In this document: piece after piece, positions 35,661-45,052 of the stretch
Layout of the letters: every line of letters begins with the position of its first letter
Position numbering within the stretch: position 1 is the stretch's first letter
Assembly (NCBI RefSeq): GCF_004011695.2
Contig: NC_082423.1
Location: 682,001-746,000 of the forward strand
Direction: 5' to 3'
DNA from: Ascochyta rabiei
Lineage: Eukaryota > Ascomycota > Dothideomycetes > Pleosporales > Didymellaceae
Length of the DNA stretch: 64,000 bases
The notes under the pieces: model-generated
Seen by the model: the letters and a program-made list of their open reading frames with translations, nothing else
Told to the model about the DNA's origin: nothing
Databases searched by the model: none
Made by a program: the position numbers and the translations under genes

Positions 35661-36145
35661 TATTAAAGTTATACTTTAGTTAAAGACTATAAGCACTAAT
35701 TCTATTAGTTCTTAGGGATAAGTACTAGTAGATTAGTTAGGGTTATTAACTAAGCAAAGCTTATAAAGATAGGGTGTAATAAATAGTACAGAGTAGACAG
35801 TCTAGTTTAAGCACAGGTTAAGATTCTAAAGACAAACTTAATTAATAAGGTTAAACATAAGCTATAAGGGTTATATTCCTCCTTAACTATATACTAAGTA
35901 GATATAATACTTATTAATAAGTAACTAGAGTTAGTCTAATAAAATATATAAGGGTGCTTATAGACAAGCATATTATACTATACTTGTTAACAAGTAGTTA
36001 TGCATATTATGCTTGTTAATAAGCAGTTACGTAACAACCCTTTCTGTCCTGTCCTTCTCTACTGTTTGTTCCTTTAGGGCGGAGTTAGGGGTCTTGGTTG
36101 GCTGGTACTTATGTTTGTGCCGTGCCCTAGCACAGGATCGTAACA
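35661..36145 (-). repeat. E3 5' LTR
   Basis: 485 bp on the minus strand, starting TGTTACGATCCTGTGC at 36145 and ending ACTTTAATA at 35661. Its start is GC-richer than the copy at 25144. On the minus strand it is preceded by AGTGC. Confidence 0.9.
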
Positions 36146-37904
36146 GCACTCTATAGTTAACAGCTACTATTACCCTATAAATAGACTGTTAGTAACAAGG
36201 TATATCTTTCTACTTAGAACTTAAAAATAGAACAACTAAGCTAGAAGCTATCTAATAAGTGGGAGGGTCCCTTTAAAGTCCTAGAGCAAGTAGGTTACTT
36301 ATATTGTCTAAAACTTCTACTAGGCTTAAAAATATATAATTTGTTTGCCCTAAACGTCTTATATAAGGATCTAAATAACCCCTTACCTAGATAAGAAGCC
36401 CTTAAACCTGCAGGTATTCCTATCTAAGGCGTAGAAGAATAGGAGGTTTAAGAAATTTTAGCTAGTAAGATTATCTGCTAAAAGCTTAAGTACTGTGTAA
36501 GCTAGCTTAGCTATAACCTAGACCTAACCTAGTATCCTGTAGAGAACTTTATAGGAGCTCTATATAAGCTAAGGTTATACTATAATAAGTACCCTAATTG
36601 ACCTAGGCCTCTAAAGGCACTAACTAAGTAGATTAAAGCGTAGAAAGAAGGCTAGAAGATTTAGTAAGCATAAAGTTATCTTAATTTAGAAAAGGATAAA
36701 GAAAATCTATTAAATTTAAAATGCCTCTAACTGCGTTATATATTAGAAAGATAAAAGAAAAAGAATAAAAGAAAGAACCTTCCTTACTATATAAATAAGA
36801 AAACTCTCTTATAGGCCCTTAATGTTACTTATAACAGAGTTACTGTTAGCTAGAATATCTAGCATATTAGCACTACCCTTCGTCTTAGAAGATAGAGCAG
36901 GTGCCGGCGTTGCTAACACCTCTCTAACTCTAGTACCTTAACAGACTATCTCTTGTTGCAGCTTAACTACCTCCCTAGTTAACACCTCTACATTCTCTAC
37001 TAACTCTGCTATCCTCCTCCTCTCTAACACACCTCCCTTAGTTAGACTAATATAGTACTAGTATAGCATTAAGTTAGTAGTAGAGACTCCTTTAATCTAG
37101 GTAGTTGCTACCTGCACTATACTTGCTAGATTCTTTACTAACTCTGTAATAACACACTAGGCATCCTACCTTAACTCTGCTACCTCTGCTACTAACTCTA
37201 TATCCTCCCCTTCTTCCCTTACCTCTTACCTCTACGTAGTAAAGTTGCCTAAAAAAGTTATATATTCTAAACTAGCGTAAACTAGAACCTAGAAACTATT
37301 AGTATTAAGTAAGAACAGAAAAAGATTATACTTACTAGGTAACACTTCTTATTTTTAAGTATATAATAAGCACACTTAGACAACAACACCTTAAGAAAGC
37401 TGTAAATAACCTCTTCCCCCCTTATAAAGGTGTAAACTAAATAAATACAGAGAACCCTATAGGCCTCTGTAAGACCTCTAGGCAAGACTAGTATAAGTAT
37501 AGTAACTAAGTAATAAAATCTATAATTAATTAGTAAGAATATAAGGCAGCGTAGCAGGTATGCTTACAGCAAGAAATAGTCTCTATTAGAATAAGGAAAG
37601 GTGTAGGAATTGTCTGTTTATATACACACGCAACACACCTAGAAAATAATAATAACAATAAATAGATAGCGTACTAAATAACAAAGGAAACAGCTTATTT
37701 TTACCTTAAAATTAGGAAACATTATTGTAGATAAGAAAACGTTGTCTTTACCTTTAACAAAAATAATAATATAAAATTAAAATAATATAACAGTAAGCTA
37801 CTAATACCCTAAACTAACGATAAATAGGTATAATCCTGCTAGAGGATATTAATATAGATTTTTATGTGTATTAGAACAATCTACCTATATAAGAAGGGGG
37901 GTAG
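36146..37904 (+). pseudogene. E1 integrase C-terminus, chromodomain and 3' tail
   Basis: Plus-strand reading from about 36230 gives GPFKVLEQVGYLYCLKL, then IHNLF-like and LASKII blocks, and YNLDLT-YPVENFIGALYKL with YYNKYPN-PRPLKAL at 36510-36630. That is the integrase tail and chromodomain end of a chromovirus, as expected for E1 after the E3 insertion. 36680-37834 shows no motif I can name. A purine tract AAGAAGGGGGGTAG (37891-37904) touches the LTR. Confidence 0.75.
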
Positions 37905-38200
37905 TATAACATACTAGTTACCTAAAGCCTTGTCTAATTCCTCTCTAACTTATTACTAACTTAGTGTTGTTACATCTGTGTCTACCCTACACCCTAGGCT
38001 AGTACTCTAACTCTTTCTAACTCTTATAAGGTATAAAAGGCACAAGGTTAACAGGCATAGAGAGCTAGTTTTTAAGTATTCTTTTGTATAAGACCTATAG
38101 GAATAGAACAATTCTCTGTGTAAACTATCCTAGTGCTCCTATACACCTCGTAGCAGATACCTACCTCTTTTAGAGACTTCTATTATCCTGCGTTGTTACA
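37905..38200 (+). repeat. E1 LTR, inner 3' copy
   Basis: 296 bp, same length as the 5' LTR. Starts TATAAC (RIPed TGTAAC) and ends GTTGTTACA. It is followed by a repeat of the E1 tail and not by host DNA. Confidence 0.9.
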
Positions 38201-38270
38201 CCTGCTAGAGGACATTAATATAGATTTTTATGCGTATTAGGACAATCTGCCTATATAAGAGGGGGAGTAG

Positions 38271-38568
38271 TGTAATACACTAGTTACCTAAAGCCTTGTC
38301 TAATTCCTCTCTAACTTATTACTAACTTAGTGCCGTTACATCTGTGTCTACCCTACACCCTAGGCTAGCAATCTAATTTTTCCTAACTCTTATAAGGTAT
38401 AAAAAACGCACAAGGTTAATAGGTATAAAGAGCTAGTTTTTAAGTATTCTATTGTATAAGACCTATAGGAATAGAACAATTCTCTGTATAAACTATCTTA
38501 GTGCTCCTATACACCTTGTAGCAGATACCTACATCTTTTAGAGACTTCTATTATCCTGCGTTGTTATA
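38271..38568 (+). repeat. E1 LTR, outer 3' copy
   Basis: 298 bp, starts TGTAATACAC and ends GTTGTTATA. Followed at once by GTTTA, the partner of 2275-2279. This is the true right edge of the nested island. Confidence 0.9.
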
Positions 38569-38587
38569 GTTTACACTACCTTGTTTA

Positions 38588-39025
38588 TACGCGTATTACG
38601 CAAATTCGCGTAATGCGCACCCCTATTAAAATGCGTTAAAATCCTTTACCCTATAACTTAACCCTGATATAATGTTGCTAAACGCTACCCTTAAAAAGCT
38701 AGGTGCTCTAAAGCCTAAAGAACAGTTTAGCTACTAAGTAATTAAAAAAAGTACAGTGTTATATAGTTAATATTAACATATTAGTATAAGGCAAATATTA
38801 TATTAACTACTACTAAGATTAATGACTAATAATAAATAACGCTATAAAAGGAGATAAAGCTTATTAAGTATATAGAGGAGCTTACTAGGTGTTACTTACT
38901 ATCTATAAAAGAGATAATCTTAAATTTTGTATAACTAATTACTTAAAAACCTTTCTCTAAGACCTAGGTTATGTGCTTTATTAACTAGCACTCTGTCTAT
39001 TTTATCTTATTTTTATTATATTATT
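38588..39025 (+). mobile_element. P3: truncated relic of a P2-like pogo transposon
   Basis: TATACGCGTATTACGCAAAT followed by TCGCGTAATGCGCACCCC resembles P2's inverted end. The next 400 bases align loosely with the N-terminal transposase region of P2 (GAGGAGCTTACTAGGTGTTACTT, TTTATTAACTAGCACTCTGT, TATTTTATCTTA parallel 23200-23350). No right end is found; P4 follows. Heavily mutated. The left boundary is approximate. Confidence 0.65.
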
Positions 39026-39472
39026 ACGTACTCTACAGGTAAGCAGATTAAACGGGTAAGCAGATTACTCTGCTAAGACCACACTAAACCTCCACCTTAC
39101 TACGCAATGCCTTAATAACAACATTAATTTATGCCCTTAAAAGAAGCTGTAATATAGCTTGCGCTCTAGGTAATTAAATAAGATTTAACACTTACCCTAT
39201 AACGCGCTGTAGCTATTATATATAATACACCCTATAGTTTACTATACACTTAATATACAGAGCAACCTATATAAGCTTATTATACGCTAGTTTAATAGAT
39301 TATAGACTAGGCTAAAGAGGACGTAATTGCTAAGTATATCCTTTAGCTAGATACATAAGGATTTACCTCTTAGCTAGCTACTATAGCTAATATAGCTAAT
39401 TATTTACGTACTAAGCATAATATAGGCTATATTTGCATAAACTAGCCTAATACGTTTGTTAAATACTGCTCC
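39026..39472 (+). mobile_element. P4: truncated relic of a P1-like pogo transposon at the island edge
   Basis: ACGTACTCTACAGGTAAGCA and CTCTGCTAAGACCACACTAA match P1's inverted end with transitions. The following 380 bases parallel the 5' half of the P1 transposase (compare the complement of 8100-7740), for instance AAGCTTATTATACGCTAG and AATATAGGCTATATTTGCAT. Homology stops at about 39472 and GC-balanced DNA begins at once, so the 3' part is lost. Confidence 0.75.
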
Positions 39473-39818
39473 AGTAATCGATTCGCGAAAGACAGTGTAA
39501 GTGTCTATCAGTACTTTGAGAGCGACTTGCTCTCGCTGGTGGAGAACCATCCACCCCTTCCGTTGGCAGCAAGGAAGCAGATACTGGAAGAGGCTGGATA
39601 GGGCCATGATGATGTCCACGAGAGGCACCGGGTGCATCTAGGTAGGATGGTTTGCTGTTACGTATGATTTTCCAATCTCCGGCCTGGATATATATACATA
39701 GACACGCGAGATGACAGCGACACCAGCGACGATGCAGAACTGCAGTTGACACGCCCATATCCTCAATGGACATTGTAAATGACATGACTACGTCCCGTCC
39801 AGCACCAGCGAACAATCC
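39473..39818. other. Junction DNA, 3' flank of the phosphodiesterase gene
   Basis: Normal composition starts abruptly here. Overlapping minus-strand frames of 77 and 118 codons lack family features and were not called. It should contain the poly(A) region of the next gene. Confidence 0.4.
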
Positions 39819-41114
39819 CTAGTTGTAGCTCCCGCCCACAGGCCCCTTGAGCCCAAAGCAATTCGCAAAATATGTAACCGTAGCGGACCAATCGCTAAAC
39901 AGGCCCTTGATACCAATGTCATGGACGAGCACGTCCAGCAACTCGTAGTACTGCCCATCGTAGTGCGTGACGTTCGCTATCGACTCGAAATAGTACTCGC
40001 CGCGGCTCTTCACTGTCGCGAGAGGACCGGAGCGCTCGAACGTCCATGCAATCATGTCCAGACCCGCTGCCTTGACGGCGTGGGCGTACGCAGACGGTAC
40101 GATGGAGTTGTTCTGGGGCCCGCCGACGGTGACAAGCATGGGGAGCGCAGGGCCGATGATGTTGACGCCTGCGGCTTTGGCGATGGTTAAGTTGGCGATG
40201 CCGGCTGCGATGTCTGTGGGCGTGTCGTATTCTACGAGGTAGATGGCTTGCTTGCCGAAGTCGTGGTCGTACTTGAGCCAGAAGACGATGTCGTCGTAGG
40301 TGAAGGATTGTGGCCAGATGCGGCTGTAGTCGATGGATTTGTTGCGGAAGGCGTCGACCATGTCCTGTGCGTACTGTTGCTGTGTGTAGCCCTTGAACGG
40401 CATGGGTACCTCTGCGGGCGGAGTTTTGAGCTCGGGCGTGAAGTTGCGGTAACCGGGGTAGTCGTTGACGAGGTCGATGTATTCGTTCAGCGTCAAGACT
40501 TTGCCGCAAGTGTCGTAGAGCTCTGTACGCCAGGTAGGGGTGCCGTGCTGGTAATCCTGAGGTGTAAGAGCAGAAGCGTTGAAGCCGTCTTGCTTGCCGC
40601 AAAGACTGCTGTACTCGGCGGTTGTGATATCAGAGGTGCAGCAGAGAGCGTTGGCAGGCGATGTTGCGTTCGCTGGGGTGAATGGAACGGTGCATTTCTT
40701 TGCCAGATCAGGGCGTGTAAGGATATCGGTTGTTGTGTGCAAGTCGCAAAGCGAGTGACGGCAGACAAGCCCACGGTCGCCTGTGAAGGAGACATCGCAT
40801 TCAAGGATGCCAGCACCCATGCGAGCACCTGCATCTTCGGATTGTCGGGTCTCTTCAGGGAATTGAAGAGTACCTCCGCCACGGTGACCGATCGAAAATT
40901 GATTGATCGAGACAGGCTTGTTTTCGCAGGATTGAAGCTTCTCTTTCAACGGCCCATCAGTCATGTTGTTGATGATATAGTATGGGCGGGGACCGAGTGA
41001 GACAAGGTAGCTATCATTCTTGCTGGTATGGCCAACCTTGCCAGTGGGGTAAGACCTGCTAGTAGGAGCAGCAACGGCAGCAGCTGCCAACGCTAGGGTC
41101 AAGAGTGTGTTCAT
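39819..41114 (-). CDS. Secreted glycerophosphodiester phosphodiesterase (GDPD) family protein
   Basis: A 431-residue, single-exon protein. Residues 1-16 (MNTLLTLALAAAAVAA) form a signal peptide. The GDPD TIM-barrel motifs follow in order: HRGG at 77-80 with the catalytic His77, E105-x-D107 (LECDVSF) for metal, T-D-RGLVCRH with the second catalytic His120, then HTTTDI. The later parts (ELKTP, WTFERSG, GIKGLFSDW) are also typical of the family. Several Cys pairs and NxT/NxS sites (NMT, NAT, NNS, NVT) fit an extracellular glycoprotein. GDPDs cleave glycerophosphodiesters to glycerol-3-phosphate and an alcohol; in fungi the secreted forms can scavenge phosphate or choline. The substrate is not readable here. 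First complete gene right of the transposon island. Confidence 0.85.
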   Translation of the reverse strand: MNTLLTLALAAAAVAAPTSRSYPTGKVGHTSKNDSYLVSLGPRPYYIINNMTDGPLKEKLQSCENKPVSINQFSIGHRGGGTLQFPEETRQSEDAGARMGAGILECDVSFTGDRGLVCRHSLCDLHTTTDILTRPDLAKKCTVPFTPANATSPANALCCTSDITTAEYSSLCGKQDGFNASALTPQDYQHGTPTWRTELYDTCGKVLTLNEYIDLVNDYPGYRNFTPELKTPPAEVPMPFKGYTQQQYAQDMVDAFRNKSIDYSRIWPQSFTYDDIVFWLKYDHDFGKQAIYLVEYDTPTDIAAGIANLTIAKAAGVNIIGPALPMLVTVGGPQNNSIVPSAYAHAVKAAGLDMIAWTFERSGPLATVKSRGEYYFESIANVTHYDGQYYELLDVLVHDIGIKGLFSDWSATVTYFANCFGLKGPVGGSYN

Positions 41115-42103
41115 AGCCGCGGAAGGATGCTTTGGCCTGATGTCTGGAGAGAAAATGCTTGAACGCCCGCCAGGCTACGAATGCAGAAGACCTACAATTT
41201 ATACTGGAGCTATGCCGGCCGTTCATAGGTCCGGATTCGCATAGCGTCTTGCCAACCGCACGAGCAGGCAGCATGCTGCAGGAACCGGATGCAATTCAGC
41301 CAAGCATCTACTCCACGCGCCGGTGTGAAGGATGAACACTTAGCGAAGCCTTTGCGCCGGCAACGTCATGGAAGGAAGGCTTGAACGATTCTTATCTAGT
41401 ATAAGCAGGTCTTTCAAAAGCTTTTAGCCGTCTTGAGCTGCAGAAGTACGCGTAGGCGGAGAGCCGGTACCGCGACATGGATATTAAGTGCTGGGGTGGC
41501 TGGTAGCTGCTGATAACAAGATGTACCGAGCCAATGATACGAGCACGTGTGAGCTCTAGACCGGCATTTCGCTACAAGGTATCGCTCAGTAGTGCGAATT
41601 CATTTCGACGGCGGCCGTGAAGAAGTTCAAATCGCTCAGCGAGAGCGATGCAATTGAAAATGGAATCCAGAAGGCAGCTCAATGTACTAAGTGACAAGGG
41701 GTGTTGTATCTAAACGTGGGGCGTGTCCATCCGCCTACGCTTTCATAAAGTGACTGTGATTGGCTGTTGGTTTGATCATTTGTCATCCATCCTACAACAA
41801 CAGACATGTATCCAACCTTCGACTTTGTACAACTTAGTGACCATCGCTCACTTACTCCAAGCCCAGCATGCGAAGACCTTAAATACCAATATTGATAAAA
41901 ACATGAGTCGACGAGCGAAGATTGTCCAATGTGGTTCCTTACCAGGGTGTCCGCACTTGCCTTCGGCTACCGGTGCAAGATCCGCGCGGGTCAAACATCT
42001 TGGGTGACCGCCTGAACATTCAGAAACGTGATCTCTTCGTAGTCAAGCCTTTTCAATCTTTCCCACGCAACTGGACCTCATCTTTTCAAATAACACAGCA
42101 ACA
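41115..42103. promoter_or_regulatory. Divergent intergenic region, phosphodiesterase (-) and hydrolase (+)
   Basis: 989 bases of normal composition between two gene starts that point apart. ORFs of up to 94 codons at 41723-42206 overlap the hydrolase start and look like chance frames. No clear TATA box or regulator site was identified. Confidence 0.45.
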
Positions 42104-43006
42104 ATGCCGTCGTCCACAATCTCCATCACCGTCACCCACCTCGGCTCCCTCAACGTCGGCTACCGTCTCACCAACAATGCCGTCGACACAGCAAAACCCA
42201 CACTGATCTGCATAAACTCAATGTGCATGACCACCGCGCTCTTCGATGCGCAGTTCAACGATGCAACGCTCACCGATACTATGAACATCCTAGCCATTGA
42301 GCCCCTCGGCCACGGATCAACCACCTTCCCCACCAAAGCCAGCCACTTCACGTACTGGGACTCGGCAATTGTTGCACTGGAAGTCATGACCGCCTTGAAT
42401 GTCAAAAAAGCATTTGTTCTGGGCACGAGTCAGGGCGGGTGGATGGTGGTGCGCATGGCGCTTCTTGCGCCCGAGAGAGTCCTTGGCTTGCTTTCCCTGG
42501 GAACGAGTATGGATGCCGAGACGCCAGAGACGAGAGAGAAAGGGTGTTGGGATCCTGTTCCGCTGCTCAGCCCGTTTGCAGAGAAGTGGGCGAGTGCTGT
42601 GTCTACGGCGGACTTTGAGATAGATGATCAGTGGTGTGGGATGGTCGCTAGCTTTGGCTTTGGGTCGCATGCAACAGACGAGTCGACTTCTTTCTGGACA
42701 AGAGTATTGAAGGAGACATATGCTGGTGACGAAGGGAGGAGGAAGGCGAGGATGGCTGTCCTGTGCTTGATGTCGAGAGACTCGCTGACATTGCGCCTGG
42801 GAGACATCACTTGCCCAGTGTTCTGGCTTCAGGGAACAGAAGACACGCCTTACGGGTGCCAGGTGCAGCACGAGCAGATCGAGCTGTTCACGGCGAGCAA
42901 AGAGAAGAAGTTGAGCATTGTGGAGGGCGGTGCGCATTATCTGAATGCCACGAATGCGAAAGAGATCAACCAGGCGGTTTTAGAGATGGTCCAAAAGCAC
43001 GCATGA
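42104..43006 (+). CDS. Alpha/beta hydrolase
   Basis: A 300-residue single-exon protein with the alpha/beta-hydrolase fold: an early strand PTLICINSM, the LAIEPLGHGST loop, the nucleophile elbow GTSQGG with Ser109, acid candidate Asp247 (QGTEDTPYG) and His278 (EGGAHYLN). The order, spacing and length fit esterase/peroxidase-like hydrolases of the AB_hydrolase_1 type. There is no signal peptide, so it should be cytosolic. The substrate is unknown; it might act on small esters, lactones or epoxides. The start at 42104 (acaacaATGccg) has a good context, and another ATG upstream lies in a different frame. Confidence 0.85.
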   Translation: MPSSTISITVTHLGSLNVGYRLTNNAVDTAKPTLICINSMCMTTALFDAQFNDATLTDTMNILAIEPLGHGSTTFPTKASHFTYWDSAIVALEVMTALNVKKAFVLGTSQGGWMVVRMALLAPERVLGLLSLGTSMDAETPETREKGCWDPVPLLSPFAEKWASAVSTADFEIDDQWCGMVASFGFGSHATDESTSFWTRVLKETYAGDEGRRKARMAVLCLMSRDSLTLRLGDITCPVFWLQGTEDTPYGCQVQHEQIELFTASKEKKLSIVEGGAHYLNATNAKEINQAVLEMVQKHA

Positions 43007-43447
43007 ATTCTTGTCATGCGTGTGACTCCTTCGCAATAAGAACAGCATGAAGTACCAGCGTTAAGGTCAACACAAACTTTGCCTCCCAATACCCAGATGT
43101 CGCAGCTAGAAAGGTAGAATTTGTACGCACATTCACTTGCCTTCTTACCCATGCTATATAGGCCTATTTTCTCCCGCGACACCAGACTACTGCATCGTTT
43201 TTTTCCAGACTGACTTGGAAAAACGCCGTGTACAGCGTGGCAGCATCTTTCCTACTGATTCATTCCTCGAAGGTCGCTCTGATCAAAGCAAAGTGAAAGA
43301 AACCCATTGAAGATATCGCATTGTCATTTCGAACAAGTTGGAGCACTGCGAACAGGGTGGATAGACCAAGCAGAAATTGTGATTTACTGAATGTGTATCA
43401 TGCTCTACTGTCATGTGTCCAGCCGCCAACCGAAAGAACGCCATGAC

Positions 43448-43481
<34 letters not shown>

Positions 43482-43565
43482 CCGTAGCATTGAAAACTCC
43501 AAAAACAACTCCATCTGTGTGTGTGCTCACTCTCGCATCCTCTTCCCCAGCAGGCCACCGTGCGC
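43007..43565. other. Convergent 3' region with a CCCATG minisatellite
   Basis: Between the ends of the hydrolase and DIB1. It holds CATGCC-type hexamers (about seven) at 43441-43483 and nothing else recognised. Frames running through the hexamers (GMGMGM, HAHAHA) are repeat artefacts. Confidence 0.6.
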
Positions 43566-43997
43566 CTAGTACCGATATCTCGTACTATAATCCTTGGGAC
43601 TGACGACCAGACCCCTCCCTTTCTTCGCGCCCCTATACACCGTCTCGACAATATCAATCAACTCCTGCTTATCCTCGAGCACCCAATTCAGCTTGTTGTT
43701 GTTACCCGTGCCGAAATCGCACATCATGTGCTTGTTGCGGAAGAAGAACATGACGGTGCAAGGGTCGTAGAGCTCGTACATGGCTTTGAAATCGGGCACC
43801 TCGTCGAGATCGCAGACGTAGAGCGCGGCGAAGTTCTTCACCCGGTCGGCGATCTTGTACAGCACTTCGTCTTGTCGCATGCAGTCTGGGTCGCTGTCAC
43901 GACCGAAGCGGATCACGACTAGGCGGTCTTCTTCCGAGAGGATTGCTTGGTCGACGTGCCAGCCTGTGCGCAGGTGGGGGAGGACTACGGAGCCCAT
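43566..43997 (-). CDS. DIB1: U4/U6.U5 tri-snRNP protein Dib1 (Dim1/TXNL4A)
   Basis: 143 residues, the usual family length, and recognisable from end to end: LPHLRTGWHVDQAILSEEDR at the start, VVIRFGRDSDPDCMRQDE, VYVCDLDEVPDF-type block (LYVCDLDEVPDF), MFFFRNKHMMCDFGTGNNNK and the RGLVVSPKDYSTRYRY tail. Dib1 is a thioredoxin-fold component of the spliceosomal tri-snRNP that must leave before activation; it has no redox CxxC, and none is seen here. Single exon. ACCACCATGG context around the start, preceded by a CAACCA-repeat leader. The gene 3 kb away encodes another tri-snRNP-linked protein (Hub1-like). Confidence 0.95.
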   Translation of the reverse strand: MGSVVLPHLRTGWHVDQAILSEEDRLVVIRFGRDSDPDCMRQDEVLYKIADRVKNFAALYVCDLDEVPDFKAMYELYDPCTVMFFFRNKHMMCDFGTGNNNKLNWVLEDKQELIDIVETVYRGAKKGRGLVVSPKDYSTRYRY

Positions 43998-43999
43998 GG

Positions 44000-44052
44000 T
44001 GGTGTGGTTGTTGTGGTTGTGGTTGTGGTTGTGGTTGTGGTTGTGATTGGTG
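44000..44052 (-). repeat. CAACCA hexamer repeat in the DIB1 leader
   Basis: On the plus strand GTGGTT/TGGTTG units run from 44000 to 44045, ending three bases before the DIB1 start codon. In the sense direction the leader is an unstructured CAACCA run, which should favour scanning by ribosomes. Confidence 0.75.
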
Positions 44053-45052
44053 GGGTATGCGAGCGCGCGCGAAGGCTGTAGCGTTCGTGTTGGATGTGGT
44101 GCAGAGCTTCACGTTTGGTGAAACTGGCGAAAGCGATGGAGAGTGGTCGTAGAGGTTGGAGGGTCCCGTGTTGAGAGTGGGTGTGAAGGCGTTGCCGTGG
44201 AAAACCGATAGAAATCTTTGGAAGCTTCACGGGCACGGCGAGGCTGCAATGCACAGACGCCGAGGCGTGCCCCACCATCACCCCTGTCTAGCTCTCCCGC
44301 CCAGTGTTACCCACCAGCTTCATCCCCGACCTGAGCGTTAGCCTGGCCATCAAGGTTCTCTATCAGCCGAGGAATATATACATAGTAGCTTGGACTGTCC
44401 TTGACGCTGTCAAACACTCGACATCTTGGACATGTTCCATTCATCGCATTCTCGGTCCACACTGGCTCACACCTCTTGAGAAGCTGGCCAGGTCAATCTG
44501 CTCTTCCCACTGTGTTCACGGTTGCATCCTCTCAGACCACGGAAACGTTGGGATTTCTGCACCTTTCAAAACGCTCATCAACGAATTACTCAGCCAAGCA
44601 GTCAGACTCGACATTACTACAAAGGGGGCTAGTATTTGGTCTTGCACCGTATAGGTCTAGTTTGGTATGGTGTGCGGTGCAACACCAAGTACTAGCTCCT
44701 TCGTAATCACCAGCGTCTCATTCCCGGTATTTGGAAGCTACCCCTCACTGCCGCCAACGGCTTTGTCACGGCGCATGGCTTACAGTGCGTCGTAGCTGCA
44801 AGTGGCATTACATCATGCTTCGGCTGTGCTCTCAAGTTGACCTGTAGGAGATCTAGGCTGATGGGAGCCCGTGTTCCTAGACTGGAATTCCCTTGATCCG
44901 ACCGAGAGGGGCAGGTATATCATCTCCTCGATTTGCCCTTTCCTCTGGGTTTAGACCCGGCAACAACTTGGCCTTCCTCGAGGTTATTGTCTAATACCAC
45001 AGCTACAGCTGACCGATTGACGTCCATCCAAGACCACCTCCAACCAGCAGAC
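44053..45052. other. Divergent intergenic region, DIB1 (-) and GFA gene (+)
   Basis: About 1 kb. Plus-strand frames of 116 and 101 codons at 44304-44706 overlap each other and have no family features, so they are not called. Promoters of both neighbours should lie here; no specific site was recognised. Confidence 0.45.

Larger units (their letters stand above)
27527..36145 (-). mobile_element. E3, proximal part: 5' LTR, gag, protease and start of RT, split by copia E4
   Basis: Minus-strand gypsy sequence from the 5' LTR (36145-35661) through gag (35660-34823 and 29549 on) to RT, ending at Y. A zinc knuckle reads CYNCSKLGYFARDY at about 29489-29448 (His and Cys changed to Tyr). The RT start near 27760-27600 reads YIKKNLKKRFIRRLELPTGY and FISKKDSKLQPYINFRKLNK. 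It stops in KYFIV just before Y and continues at 20036 after X. E4 (29550-34822) is inserted in gag. Duplication AGTGC lies before the LTR on this strand (36150-36146). Confidence 0.85.
2280..38568 (+). mobile_element. E1: outermost Ty3/gypsy chromovirus, RIPed and filled with nested insertions
   Basis: Related LTRs at 2280-2575 and 38271-38568 (plus an extra copy at 37905-38200) start TGTAAC or TATAAC and end GTTGTTACA or its RIPed form. GTTTA at 2275-2279 and again at 38569-38573 is the target duplication, so the 36.3 kb between came to lie here as one insertion plus later insertions into it. E1's own sequence is in pieces: gag start 2576-3300, gag to reverse transcriptase 17613-19931, rest of RT, RNase H and integrase 25628-27367 (on the minus strand because of an inversion), integrase end and chromodomain 36146-37904. 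All frames are broken by stops and by Asp-to-Asn and Cys-to-Tyr changes expected from RIP. The element is dead. Confidence 0.88.
37835..38568 (+). repeat. Tandem duplication of the E1 3' end
   Basis: Unit 1 (37835-38200, 366 bp) and unit 2 (38201-38568, 368 bp) each contain 70 bases of E1 internal tail starting CCTGCTAGAGGA, the purine tract, and a full LTR. The units differ by transitions. Only the second LTR is followed by the GTTTA duplication, so the extra unit lies inside the element. Confidence 0.88.

Noticed and set aside
25144..36145. An 11-kb composite transposon bounded by inverted E3 LTRs
   Set aside because: Purine tract, target duplications and RT frames show a normal LTR element cut by an inversion.
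37282..37485. Minus-strand 67-codon frame in the AT-rich block
   Set aside because: Composition-driven frame inside E1 3' tail, no family features.
38588..39472. A single pogo element made of P3 and P4
   Set aside because: The left part resembles P2 and the right part P1, each with its own N-terminal half; they are two truncated relics.
39919..41000. Long frames opposite or out of frame with the phosphodiesterase gene (227 and 250 codons)
   Set aside because: Shadows of the GC-rich third positions of the GDPD gene; Arg/His or Val-rich and without motifs.
44304..44706. Two overlapping plus-strand frames of 116 and 101 codons
   Set aside because: No family features and they conflict with each other; no splice partners seen.
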